Below, in pieces: positions 1 through 8,895 of a DNA stretch of 64,000 bases. A program made the position numbers and the translations under genes. The DNA lies in NCBI GenBank assembly GCA_025617745.1, contig CM046872.1, forward strand, positions 1,240,001-1,304,000, written 5' to 3'. This DNA is from Heliocidaris erythrogramma. Lineage: Eukaryota; Echinodermata; Echinoidea; Camarodonta; Echinometridae. The stretch's first letter is position 1. Every line of letters begins with the position of its first letter. The notes beneath the pieces were generated by a model. That model did not search any database, was not told the origin of the DNA, and saw only the letters and a program-made list of their open reading frames with translations.

Positions 1-311
1 GAAAGGGATGTGGGAATTAGAAGTTTTCTGATTTATTTTTAAAAGTGCAGGGAAAAGAAAATAGTGTAAACTATTCTTTGCAAAGAATAACAGTCCAAGG
101 ACTGTGGAGAGGTGGCGAAAGAGGGAGGGGAAGTGGAAGAGAGAAAGATAAATAGACGGAGAAATATATAGGGGAGTTAAACGGAGTCGAAGGGAGATAA
201 TAGGGAAAGAAAGGGGAAAATAAGAGAGAGGATGAGGTAGAGGGAGAGAAACAGATGAAGGGAGCAAGAAGTTGGTGAGAAAGGTAAAGAAATCTGGAAG
301 AGATAGATACT
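1..311. other. Purine-rich flank, no gene seen
   Basis: From about 96 to 300 the plus strand is strongly purine-rich (runs of GAGAGGG, GGAAGAG and similar). No coding frame or RNA gene is visible. It may be a degenerate GA microsatellite. Confidence 0.6.
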
Positions 312-982
312 ATATGTGACCCGACGCCTCAAAACCTACAATAAGTCGCCAAAATTATTTTTTTTTGTTTTATACATTTTCTGAAAGTAGAGATTCTCAG
401 CTTTCCAATGGTATATCACTTCCCTAGTTCGCTCAATAATAACACCTTTAAATATCACATTTAGGATCAGTATGTAACCAGCAATCAATAACTCCTATTC
501 AGAGAAAATGGCCGTTTAAATTCGGAACAAAAGAGTGCTAAACCTTCGCTCTCCGTGTGCGCCCAAGTAAAACTGGGTATTCAAATGGCCATAGCAACCG
601 GTATGAAGGGATTATCAGATTAGGCTGAATTTTGGCAAGCTGCTCCAGGAGGATCTTTTCATTACCCAATCCAAAAATCAATTTAATACCTTTAGAGGTA
701 AAGTAGTAATTTGGCATTGAATGAAAGTATTAAAAATTTCGGCGATTTCGATTTTTTAGCTCGACAGGTGAAAAAAAGGAGTCGTTTCAAAATGCCACAA
801 AAACATATTTCAAAGTCGAATTACGACTCACAAACTTGAGACATGATAGAATGATAATGAAACTACCCATTTCTGTCCAAAACAGAAAATCGACTGATCC
901 AAGCAAATTTACTATTTTGGGCTGTTTGCTACGTTGTGGTCCGTGCGACTTATTGTAGGTTTTGAGGCGGCGGGTCACATAT
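312..982. mobile_element. Non-autonomous TIR element (~670 bp)
   Basis: The two ends form near-perfect inverted repeats of 38 bp (312-349 and 945-982, one mismatch), beginning ATATGTGACCCG and ending in AATAAGTCGC. The interior has no coding frame beyond short chance ORFs. Terminal repeats with non-coding filler are the hallmark of a MITE or deletion derivative of a DNA transposon. The target-site duplication is unclear because TA-rich sequence lies at both edges, so the superfamily is not assigned. Confidence 0.8.
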
Positions 983-993
983 TGCGATATAGA

Positions 994-1035
994 GAAAGAG
1001 AGAGAGAGAGAAGGGAAGGGAGAGAGGGGGAGAAG

Positions 1036-1065
<30 letters not shown>
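994..1065. repeat. (GA)n then (AT)n microsatellite
   Basis: A GA/GGGA run is followed by an uninterrupted TA run of about 30 bp. It directly abuts the 102-bp inverted repeat. The second tRNA unit near 29.7 kb also has a TA run at this side. Confidence 0.9.
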
Positions 1066-1066
<1 letters not shown>

Positions 1067-1292
1067 AGTGTAAGGAAATAACATATACAACAGCTTTGGC
1101 AAATCTCGTGGAAATAAATACAAATGTGAAAGAAATTGCGAGAATAACGTTGCGTAGCTCAATCAAAGTTCCCCAGAGCTGTCCTCCCTTTTTGATTGAG
1201 CTACGCAACGTTATTCTCGCAATTTCTTTCACATTTGTATTTATTTCCACGAGATTTGCCAAAGCTGTTGTATATGTTATTTCCTTACACTT
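1066..1292. repeat. Perfect 102-bp inverted repeat (hairpin)
   Basis: Positions 1066-1167 and 1191-1292 are exact reverse complements by eye, separated by a 23-nt loop. The arm is the distal 3' flank of the tRNA-bearing repeat unit: its GATTGAGCTACGCAACG segment recurs at about 1592-1610. The loop is the CCCCAGAGCTGTCC segment of the same flank. The structure is therefore an inverted duplication of the tail of the tRNA unit. Lack of divergence suggests it is recent or maintained by gene conversion. Confidence 0.9.
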
Positions 1293-1465
1293 GTTAATAA
1301 TTATTCTAATGTATACATGTATTCAAAGCATTCGCTTGGATCCAGCTGAGGCACGCGGCTTGTCTTTGTTCAAAACTCACCTGCCCCCGACAAAGGAATT
1401 AATAAGGTTGAGGATTTGTCAATCTGTCGGTCAATTGAATCTGGTGTCGCCGAAGCCACTAACCC

Positions 1466-1536
1466 GTCTCCGTGGTCTAGTGGTTAAGGCATTGGCGTTC
1501 TAAGCCAACGACCCGGGTTCGATTCCCGGCGGAGAC
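1466..1536 (+). tRNA. tRNA-Arg (anticodon TCT)
   Basis: The 71-nt sequence folds as a complete cloverleaf. The acceptor stem GTCTCCG/CGGAGAC is perfect. The anticodon stem TTGGC/GCCAA encloses the loop GTTCTAA, placing TCT at the anticodon (reads AGA, Arg). The T arm is CCGGGTTCGATTCCCGG. The internal promoter boxes match consensus: A box TGGTCTAGTGG and B box GGTTCGATTCC. There is no intron. The body resembles Glu/Asp-type tRNAs (TCTAGTGGTTA), so a mis-evolved or tRNA-like copy cannot be excluded. Confidence 0.85.
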
Positions 1537-1537
1537 A

Positions 1538-1543
1538 TTTTTT
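1538..1543 (+). terminator. RNA polymerase III terminator (T6)
   Basis: A run of six T begins two bases after the discriminator end of the tRNA. This is a normal Pol III stop and is consistent with an expressible gene. Confidence 0.75.
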
Positions 1544-1680
1544 CAGCCTTTGCAAAAATTTCAAAAAGGGAGGACAGCTCTGGGGAACTTTGATTGAGCT
1601 ACGCAACGTTATTCTCGCAATTTCTTTCACATATATATAGGATAGAGGGGGGTGCGTGAGAAGATAAGATGGGAGAGTGA

Positions 1681-2367
1681 TGCTATGGTCAGACGGACAG
1701 ATACGCGCGATACGCATGTCTGCGGATGTGCATCCGTAGAAATCCGCAGCAATCCGTATCATGCGTATCATCCGTAAGTGCATCCGTAAAAATCCGTGGG
1801 AGTGCGCAGGAATCGAGGTCTTCCGCGAAAAAGTTTTGAAAATCTCAAAATTATTTTAAATTTCCCGCGCAAGGTCTTTTGCGCAGAATTTAGGTAGAAT
1901 TTGCGTATTGTTCCGTATCATGCGTATTGATCCGTATCTTTGCGTATTTTTGCGTAAAACGTCCGTATCCATCCGTAACCTAATCCGCAGGATCCGCAGA
2001 CATACGCAGATCCGCAGCGTGAATTTTGAAAATCTCAAAATTCTGCTGCGGATGAAATATACGTAAGCATCCGCAAAATATACGTTATCCATACATAAAC
2101 TACGTAACTCATACGTATCGTCCGTAAGTCATCCGTAAGTCGTCCGTGACATGTGTCAGCGGGTTGGCAGCGGATGGGCTCATCAACAGGTTTTACCCGT
2201 AACATCCGTAATTCATACGTAACATCCGTAACTAATCCGTATCGTCCGCAGAATATAGGTAACTTTTGCTCAAATTTGCGTTATTTGGGGGTAAAAATTA
2301 CGCATTTTCATTATCCAAATATACGCAGGCATCCGCAGGTCCGTAACATGGCCGTGTGACTGTAGCA
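1681..2367 (+). mobile_element. Harbinger-like MITE family A, copy 1
   Basis: The element starts TGCTATGGTCAGACGG and ends with the complement of TGCTACAGTCACACGG, giving imperfect 16-bp TIRs. It is the reverse complement of the copy at 3034-3730. The interior is packed with GCGTAT, CCGTA and ATCCGCAG words in both orientations and has no coding capacity. Flanking triplets are TGA and TAA, a decayed 3-bp target duplication. The 3-bp duplications of the other copies support a PIF/Harbinger-type origin by inference. Confidence 0.8.
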
Positions 2368-2709
2368 TAAGTCTGCGTAGTGTTGCTTACGGTTGCGCAC
2401 GGATTCTGTCCGCAAGCGAAGATGAAAAAGCATTAGGCCTTATGAACTTCTCAAGCAACTCTTGCCTGCTGTCCGGAACACTGTACTGCTGTGAAGTAGA
2501 ATCAAGATAATGAGTTGTTTAAGTCCATTCCAAAAAGCTGTTATCCTTCGGCATTTGGAAGCCCTAGAAACACTAATGGCAGAGCACGAACGATTTAATG
2601 TCAATAGACTAGCGTAGGCACAGCGTATGGCAGCGTAGTGTTGCGTAGTCGCTACGCAACACTACGTAACTCTACGCAATTTTAAGCAAATTCCGGTGTG
2701 AAAGCCCCT
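2368..2709. mobile_element. Remnant of Harbinger-like element B'
   Basis: The right terminus reads CCGGTGTGAAAGCCCCT followed by TTA at 2710-2712. Its complement is the TIR AGGGGCTTTCACACCGG. Palindromic GTAGTGTTGCGTAG / CTACGCAACACTAC words lie just inside. The left end is missing, apparently lost at the junction with family A copy 1. A short open frame inside (2510-2617) may be the start of the parent's transposase. Confidence 0.55.
2510..2617 (+). pseudogene. Possible N-terminal transposase remnant (35 codons)
   Basis: This ORF starts MSCLSPFQKAVILRHLEALE and continues with an acidic, helix-prone stretch before stopping where the CGTAGG repeat filler begins. An ATG-initiated, amphipathic peptide inside an otherwise filler-like element suggests an internal-deletion derivative that kept the first codons of its parent gene. 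The protein is too short to assign by motif. A link to a Harbinger transposase is inference from the TIR and the 3-bp target site only. Confidence 0.3.
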
Positions 2710-2729
2710 TTATGCTGAACCCACACTAT

Positions 2730-4126
2730 TGCTACAGTCACACGGCCATGTTACGGACCTGCGGATGCCTGCGTATATTTGGATAATGAAAATGCGTAAT
2801 TTTTACCCCCAAATAACGCAAATTTGAGCAAAAGTTACCTATATTCTGCGGACGATACGGATTAGTTACGGATGTTACGTATGAATTACGGATGTTACGG
2901 GTAAAACCTGTTGATGAGCCCATCCGCTGCCAACCCGCTGACACATGTCACGGACGACTTACGGATGACTTACGGACGATACGTATGAGTTACGTAGTTT
3001 ATGTATGGATAACGTATATTTTGCGGATGCTTATGCTACAGTCACACGGCCATGTTACGGACCTGCGGATGCCTGCGTATATTTGGATAATGAAAATGCG
3101 TAATTTTTACCCCCAAATAACGCAAATTTGAGCAAAAGTTACCTATATTCTGCGGACGATACGGATTAGTTACGGATGTTACGTATGAATTACGGATGTT
3201 ACGGGTAAAACCTGTTGATGAGCCCATCCGCTGCCAACCCGCTGACACATGTCACGGACGACTTACGGATGACTTACGGACGATACGTATGAGTTACGTA
3301 GTTTATGTATGGATAACGTATATTTTGCGGATGCTTACGTATATTTCATCCGCAGCAGAATTTTGAGATTTTCAAAATTCACGCTGCGGATCTGCGTATG
3401 TCTGCGGATCCTGCGGATTAGGTTACGGATGGATACGGACGTTTTACGCAAAAATACGCAAAGATACGGATCAATACGCATGATACGGAACAATACGCAA
3501 ATTCTACCTAAATTCTGCGCAAAAGACCTTGCGCGGGAAATTTAAAATAATTTTGAGATTTTCAAAACTTTTTCGCGGAAGACCTCGATTCCTGCGCACT
3601 CCCACGGATTTTTACGGATGCACTTACGGATGATACGCATGATACGGATTGCTGCGGATTTCTACGGATTTTTACGGATGCACATCCGCAGACATGCGTA
3701 TCGCGCGTATCTGTCCGTCTGACCATAGCATTACGTATATTTCATCCGCAGCAGAATTTTGAGATTTTCAAAATTCACGCTGCGGATCTGCGTATGTCTG
3801 CGGATCCTGCGGATTAGGTTACGGATGGATACGGACGTTTTACGCAAAAATACGCAAAGATACGGATCAATACGCATGATACGGAACAATACGCAAATTC
3901 TACCTAAATTCTGCGCAAAAGACCTTGCGCGGGAAATTTAAAATAATTTTGAGATTTTCAAAACTTTTTCGCGGAAGACCTCGATTCCTGCGCACTCCCA
4001 CGGATTTTTACGGATGCACTTACGGATGATACGCATGATACGGATTGCTGCGGATTTCTACGGATTTTTACGGATGCACATCCGCAGACATGCGTATCGC
4101 GCGTATCTGTCCGTCTGACCATAGCA
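2730..4126 (-). mobile_element. Family A, outer copy split by a second copy
   Basis: Two blocks, 2730-3033 and 3734-4126, join to give one complete 697-bp family A element in reverse orientation. They are interrupted by a full copy. The outer element is flanked by TAT at 2727-2729 and TAT at 4127-4129, a 3-bp target-site duplication. Its TIRs are TGCTACAGTCACACGG and TGCTATGGTCAGACGG. The interior is the same CGTA-rich filler as copy 1. Confidence 0.85.
3034..3730 (-). mobile_element. Family A, inner complete copy (697 bp)
   Basis: A full-length family A element inserted into another copy of itself. TTA is duplicated at 3031-3033 and 3731-3733, so excising 3034-3733 restores the uninterrupted sequence around GGATGCTTACGTATA. 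This fixes the exact ends and the 3-bp target duplication of the family. The near-identity of all copies implies recent activity. Chance ORFs of 68 and 78 codons repeat between copies simply because the DNA is repeated. Confidence 0.9.
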
Positions 4127-4129
4127 TAT

Positions 4130-4485
4130 GCAAAAGTACGCCACACTACACCCTTCCGTACGTAACACTACGCCAGCCTCAACCGGTTTTTCGTCGGACT
4201 GGCGTAGGGTAGCGCATTATTGCGTAGGCATGGCGTACAGTAGCGTAGTGTTGCGTATACTTGCGTTAAAACTGCGTACTTTCTGCGTCCAGTGCTCTAC
4301 GCGAAAAAAAACTTAAACAAGTTTAATTTGTTGCGTCCATCTCGAGTACCCCTTTGCGTCCCTCGGCGTATTGCCACGTAGGCCAGCGTAGGCACAGCGT
4401 AGGGCACAGCGTAGGGCAGCGTAAGATCGGCATAGTTGGTACGCCGCACTACGCAGCTCTACGCAGGCCCGGTGTGAAAGTGGCT
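4130..4485. mobile_element. Harbinger-like element B, right part
   Basis: CGTAGG/CTACGC words are dense throughout. The right terminus reads CCCGGTGTGAAAGTGGCT followed by TAA at 4486-4488. Its complement, AGCCACTTTCACACCGG, shares the TCACACCGG core with element B'. The left end is unclear because the outer family A element inserted at the TAT immediately before it. No coding frame is recognised. Confidence 0.55.
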
Positions 4486-4812
4486 TAAAGGCGCTGTCAC
4501 ACTCTAGCGTATAGAGCCAGCGTATGAGGAACGTATCGAATATTTCGAAAAATTGTTTATACGCACAACTTTTCAGCGTATGAGGTCGATTTTCGGTTAA
4601 TGACCGTTAGAGTAACGTGAGCCTAGCATACCGTCAGCGTATGAGTAGCGTATGAGTAGCGTACGCATAGCGTATGTCAGCGTATGTGATGTGATGTGTA
4701 TTTGAGTTGGACGTATACCGACGTATGAGTAACGTATATCAGCGTACCTCCGACATATGAGAAACGTATGCGGAACGTCAGCCTAACGTATGAGGAGCGT
4801 ACACAGCGGGGG

Positions 4813-4846
4813 TATAAAAGGTGGCAGCGCGCGAATTTCGTCATTC
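4813..4846 (+). promoter_or_regulatory. TATA + initiator core promoter inside element C
   Basis: TATAAAAG lies at 4813-4820. TCATTC lies at 4841-4846, matching the TCAKTY initiator. The presumed +1 A at 4843 falls 30 bp downstream of the TATA start, which is canonical RNA polymerase II spacing. AGATG at 4870-4874 fits the downstream promoter element consensus RGWYV at +28 to +32. The ATG follows at 4872. This is sequence evidence only. Confidence 0.6.
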
Positions 4847-4871
4847 CGCCAGTAGACTTCAAGCTGTCAAG

Positions 4872-4952
4872 ATGCCAAAACGCCGTGCCAAGAAAGTCAA
4901 GCCAGCTGATGTTCCTCCTCCTTCTCCACCTGATACAGATTTGGAAATGTGA
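4872..4952 (+). CDS. 26-codon ORF, likely retained 5' exon of transposon gene
   Basis: The peptide begins MPKRRAKKVKPADVPPPSPP. It has a basic cluster resembling a nuclear localisation signal, followed by a proline-rich acidic linker, and ends DTDLEM before TGA. The last codons overlap AAT|GTGAGA, a good splice-donor match, so the ORF may be exon 1 of a parent gene whose downstream exons were deleted. It sits directly behind the core promoter. PIF/Harbinger elements carry a DDE transposase and a Myb-like protein; which one this came from cannot be told. Confidence 0.4.
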   Translation: MPKRRAKKVKPADVPPPSPPDTDLEM

Positions 4953-5465
4953 GACTTTATATACCCCCATGCGCTGCAAATACGCATGTAATACGCATGG
5001 GATAAGTTGGCTGTACGCTCAGAACACGTTAGGCATAAGTTGAGTACGTTAGACTGTCGTTAGAACTACCATCATAACGTTAGCCATTCGTTAGACACAC
5101 GTCAGACACACGTTCATTATACGCTCCTCTAACGCTAGGTTTCCTGACCCACTCAATTTCAACGTATGAGAAGCGTACTCGACGTATGAGTAACGTACCT
5201 TCAGCGTACCTCTAGCGTGTTCAGCGTATGAGGAACGTATGAGGAGCGTAAAATTCATACGTCGGCATACGCTGAAAATTTTTGTGCATGTTCAAAAAAA
5301 AATTTGGCCGTCAGCGTACATCAGCGTACACCGACGTACCCCGGCGTACTACAAACGTATTCCAGCGTACCCCTAGCGTGTTTCAGCGTATGTCAGCGTA
5401 TGCCCAAAAAGTCCATATGTTCCTCATACGCTGGCTCTATATGATAGAGTGTGACAGCGCCTTAA

Positions 5466-6345
5466 GGAAGAAAGCGAGATAGTTTGAAATGTAGGAAACA
5501 ATAAAAGAAGGGGAATAGACACATGATATAATTAGACACATGAAAGAATTAATTAATTCGCTTTAGAGGAATTTCGTGAAAATTAAACCGCTCAATCGTG
5601 CAGAGAGAAGAGATATTGACTGACAGTCCAAAACATCAGCGGTTTCTTTTTTCCTCGAAGCTTTCTTATACATTTCCACTACCTACATCATCAAAGTGGA
5701 AGAACTAGGCCTTACTGCTTAGATTTGGGTAATCGATATATATTATAGAGACAAGCATGACAAGCTTAACGATTGAATACAATCCTCTTCTTCCTTTCTT
5801 TTTTTTTTTTTTTTTTTTTGGGGGGGGGTCTATTTCCTTTCTTTTTATATCTACTCCAACCTTCATTATGTTCACGTGATAACTAACAACACTTTTTTTT
5901 GTGTGGTAGAGACGTTAAATTTATATAATTTTGGAGAGGAAAAAGAAAAGCATTGCTTTGAATGTAATATGCAATACCGGGGGTGGACTCTGAGCAAAAA
6001 ATATTGGCACTTTCAAAACTGAATTTATCTGGCACCTTCGCAACCATCTCCATCAACATTGAATTCGGCCCCAATGAATTTGAACCCAGAATCGATCCTT
6101 CTACAAATAGGACACATTCTTCGCGGATGTCGCATACTAAAAGAGACAAAGGATATTAAAGGATACTTTAATAGTTCCGCATTACACTTTTGGTTATTTT
6201 GCCTGCTGGGGTTTTTCCCCCGTCTTGAAACCGCACGCCACTTCTGTTGAGCCATCGGCTTTCAAGTCAACCTGCTGCCCGCTGCTCGGCCGGCCATTTA
6301 ATTAGTTCTCCCGTGCCGCTCTCTCGAGTCATGTTACAGATCAAT
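5466..6345. other. Intergenic; one poly-T/poly-G tract
   Basis: AT-rich sequence without a supported gene. T runs from 5799 to 5819 and is followed directly by nine G (5820-5828). A minus-strand frame at 5883-6149 with a CTTTGTCTCTTTTAG acceptor-like site upstream is noted but not called. Confidence 0.6.
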
Positions 6346-6770
6346 TCTATTCTGTCTTTTCCCCTTCTTTTCTTCTCATCGCCCCTTGTCTTTGATTTTG
6401 TGCCATGAATTTCGCGAGTGTCACGAACAGGGGGGTTGCACTCGAAATGTCACAGGACACACAATATTTCCAAGCAGAAGGCTGCAAGTCCTCTTTTTTT
6501 AACAACATGCAACATCCTCGAGATTGGTTCACTAGTCATCGTATCTTGGAGATTGGTTCACCACTCATCTATAATCTGTCTTTTCTCCTTCTTTCATCTT
6601 CTCGTCCCTTGTCTTTGATTTTGTGCCATGAATTTCGCGAGTGTCACGAACACGGGGTTGCATTCGAAATGCCACAGGACACACAATATTTTCCAAGCAG
6701 AAGGCTGCAAGTCCTCTTTTCGACAACATGCAACATCCTCGGGATTGGTTCAGCACCCATCGTAACCAGG
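6346..6770. repeat. Two-copy tandem duplication (~224-bp unit)
   Basis: The unit starting TCTGTCTTTTCCCC near 6351 recurs at 6575. Both copies contain GATTTTGTGCCATGAATTTC, GGACACACAATAT and AACATGCAACATCCTCG. Divergence is modest, with indels in poly-T and G runs. Overlapping ORFs in both copies are shadows of the duplication. No function is evident. Confidence 0.85.
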
Positions 6771-7858
6771 GAGGTGGAAGAGAGACTCCCTATCGTAACC
6801 TTATAAGCGACAGTTCAAGGTAGCCTAAAAGGTAGCACTTGTGATAAGATTGGACTGTGGAAAAAAACCTAATGTAATGTAATACATCATGATAACTGTG
6901 TAGTAAGAGGTTTGTGATCATCAAAGTTACGAGAAATTCACTCAGTCTTGCTGAAAAGTCATTTACATTTTTTTCATTGGAAAAGCACTGCACGCACGAA
7001 TGTGGGTATATGGGACTACACATACAAGTAGCATGAAAATTTAGCCCAAACTTTTAAACTGTGACGAGTTATATTTGGAATATTAGGGAATTTCGAAAAA
7101 ATATTATCATCTGACATTTCTACTATATCATTCTTCCTGTTTAATTTAGGCATAACAGAATAAGAAAGTTCAGAATGGTATTTACTGTTTCACCTTTAGA
7201 ACAACTTAACTTCATCTCTTTAAAGGAACTAAGAAATCGGGACAAGGTGAGGGAGCACTCTATTTCCTGAGCTACTGGATAGTTACGTAAATGGTTTCCA
7301 AAAAAATAAATTACACAATTTAAATTCTCAAAATTTATCGAAATGCAATGGATTGGAACTTAATATCATATCCCATTGGTAGTCACGTGTCAACCAACGT
7401 GTCAACCAAACAATGTGAATAACTTTTCAAACATATCCAATGTATTAAATTAATTTTAAAAAATTCCATTTACGAACTTGTCATAGTCAATAGTGAATTC
7501 GATATTAAAATCTTGTTTGACTAACAGATAAAAATAGATTTGAGGAAATTCAGATAAATAATACAAGATATGACTCTGTGAGGAAAATGTAGAAGTCGGC
7601 AATTAGCAATTCTCTTATGAAACTGTGATATCATGGGTACACAAATGGCAGGGGGTAATTATTTTTAAACAACAACTTTCACTATAACCCTTTTCCTCAT
7701 CCCTCTGATGGTTACTTGTTATTGCATAACGCATCAAAAAACAATTGGTGTTATTTCTTTAACTTCAAGAGAAGACAATATTTTGATTTATATCCGTAAT
7801 TATGTACATCGTTTTGTGAAATATTTATCCTGTTTATTCATTTGACCATACATGTTCA
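6771..7858. other. AT-rich intergenic, nothing recognised
   Basis: No gene, RNA or clear mobile element seen. A short direct repeat of ACGTGTCAACCAA occurs near 7384-7408. Confidence 0.5.
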
Positions 7859-7937
7859 TTAACCCGTTGACCACTGAATTATCTTATGTCCAATATGCTT
7901 AATACAGGGACCGTGCGATTTTGTACGCAACGGGTTA
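7859..7937. repeat. Short dispersed palindromic-ended repeat, copy 1
   Basis: The ends are TTAACCCGTTG and CAACGGGTTAA, exact inverted 11-mers 79 bp apart. The centre GCTTAATACAGGGACC recurs in two other places in the window (12,335-12,416 and, inverted, 23,343-23,425). A very small MITE-like family is the simplest reading. Confidence 0.6.
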
Positions 7938-8587
7938 AAATAAAAACAAAAACATGCATACAGGAAATAACATGTTACCGTTAAAAAGGCTAGGGCAAAG
8001 GATAAACATAAACCGATCATGTGACATGCGGTATGTTTTTACAAAATCAATTCAAAGCAGTTAAAAATATTTGATGAATTAAGGCCTTTGCACTTTCAAC
8101 GGCTTTGTAATTACTCAAAGAAAATATTTAATTTGATATTGAATTAGCAACACACCGTGTGTAATATATCAGGCATGACAGTGCAGATATATTTTATCCC
8201 CTATAATTTGTATATCGCTTAAAATTGCAGATGTAACACCTTTAATTAAAAAATCATATTTAACTCATCTGTGTCTAATCAAATGTTTACTTCCAATTAT
8301 GGTAAAATTGATGTTTGCATTTAATGTCTAAGTGTTTTGCCAATAGAATTGCGAGATTTTTGTTTAGTGTAATTACTAAAATGAAGCCGTGACTATAGTT
8401 ATGATAGTATTCATGTAATAATAGCAAACTGGTCGATATCATAATGTTACCCCATTTCATTATCCAATTTCTGCTCAGTTAAGAACAATTAAGATGTTGG
8501 GCAAATTAAATTAGGCAACCACTACTTTGTAAAAGAAAATATCAATTTTTAAGCTACTTTTAACCAATCCAACTATGGAGCATTCTT
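7938..8587. other. AT-rich intergenic, nothing recognised
   Basis: No supported feature in this stretch. Confidence 0.5.
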
Positions 8588-8895
8588 GACCATTATAATA
8601 ATAATAGTTCATTCTTCTGCAGCGCCTTTCAGGACCGTAGGCCCTCTCAAAGCGCTTTACAATGTTCAATGTTTACAATCATAGGAAACATTCATCAAAA
8701 AGGTAAGTTTTCAGCGCTCTATTAAAACTTCAACATCAGTCATGGAGCGTAGCGACACTGGGAGAGCGTTCCAAAGTTTTGGACCCCCACATGCGAATGT
8801 CCTGTCAACCATAGGTTTTTGTTGCTCCAGGATTGAGGGTGCAAAGGTGTTGGGAAGATGATCGCAGACGCCTTGGTGGGCTGTACGGTAATAGT
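8588..8895 (-). repeat. SINE/LINE 3'-end-like repeat
   Basis: ATAATAATAG at the left, followed by GCGCC...CTCAAAGCGCTTTAC, is the complement of a retroposon tail of the AAGCGCTTTGAG ... TATTAT type seen in this window at 38.8 kb. The following block (AGCGTTCCAAAGTTTTGGACC, TGTTGGGAAGATG) looks like the body of the same retroposon. No coding frame. A MetaSINE- or L2/CR1-related source is possible but not proven here. Confidence 0.5.

Larger units (their letters stand above)
1339..1632 (+). repeat. tRNA-bearing dispersed repeat unit, copy 1
   Basis: About 125 bp upstream of the tRNA, the tRNA itself and about 100 bp downstream are closely similar to the reverse complement of 29,760-30,075. The upstream part includes AGCTGAGGCA and ACTGTCGGTCAATTGAATCTG-like sequence. 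Similarity on both sides of the tRNA argues against a classic SINE, which has its tRNA head at the 5' end. It points to a duplicated or mobilised tRNA locus. The downstream end runs into a short TA stretch. Confidence 0.8.
4489..5462. mobile_element. Harbinger-like element C (974 bp) with intact TIRs
   Basis: The termini are inverted repeats of about 45 bp beginning AGGCGCTGTCACACTCTA, followed by TATAGAGCCAGCGTATGAGG. TAA at 4486-4488 and TAA at 5463-5465 form a 3-bp target duplication, matching the TWA preference known for PIF/Harbinger. The interior carries dozens of GCGTATG / ACGTATGAG words in both orientations. Unlike a plain MITE it holds a compact core promoter and an ATG-initiated 26-codon ORF (4872-4952), so it looks like an internal-deletion derivative of a coding parent. 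Confidence 0.85.

Noticed and set aside
934..1503. 189-codon plus-strand ORF
   Set aside because: It crosses the GA/TA microsatellites, the perfect palindrome and the start of the tRNA; it is an artefact of repeats.
2153..3941. Identical 68- and 78-codon ORFs appearing several times
   Set aside because: Repetition follows the copies of MITE family A; both-strand openness and lack of motifs argue against coding.
1681..4126. CRISPR-like or satellite array
   Set aside because: Words are in both orientations without regular spacer length, and the copies have defined TIRs and target duplications, so they are transposons.
5883..6149. Minus-strand frame after a CTTTTAG acceptor-like site
   Set aside because: Plausible composition but no recognised domain, no donor and no partner exon.
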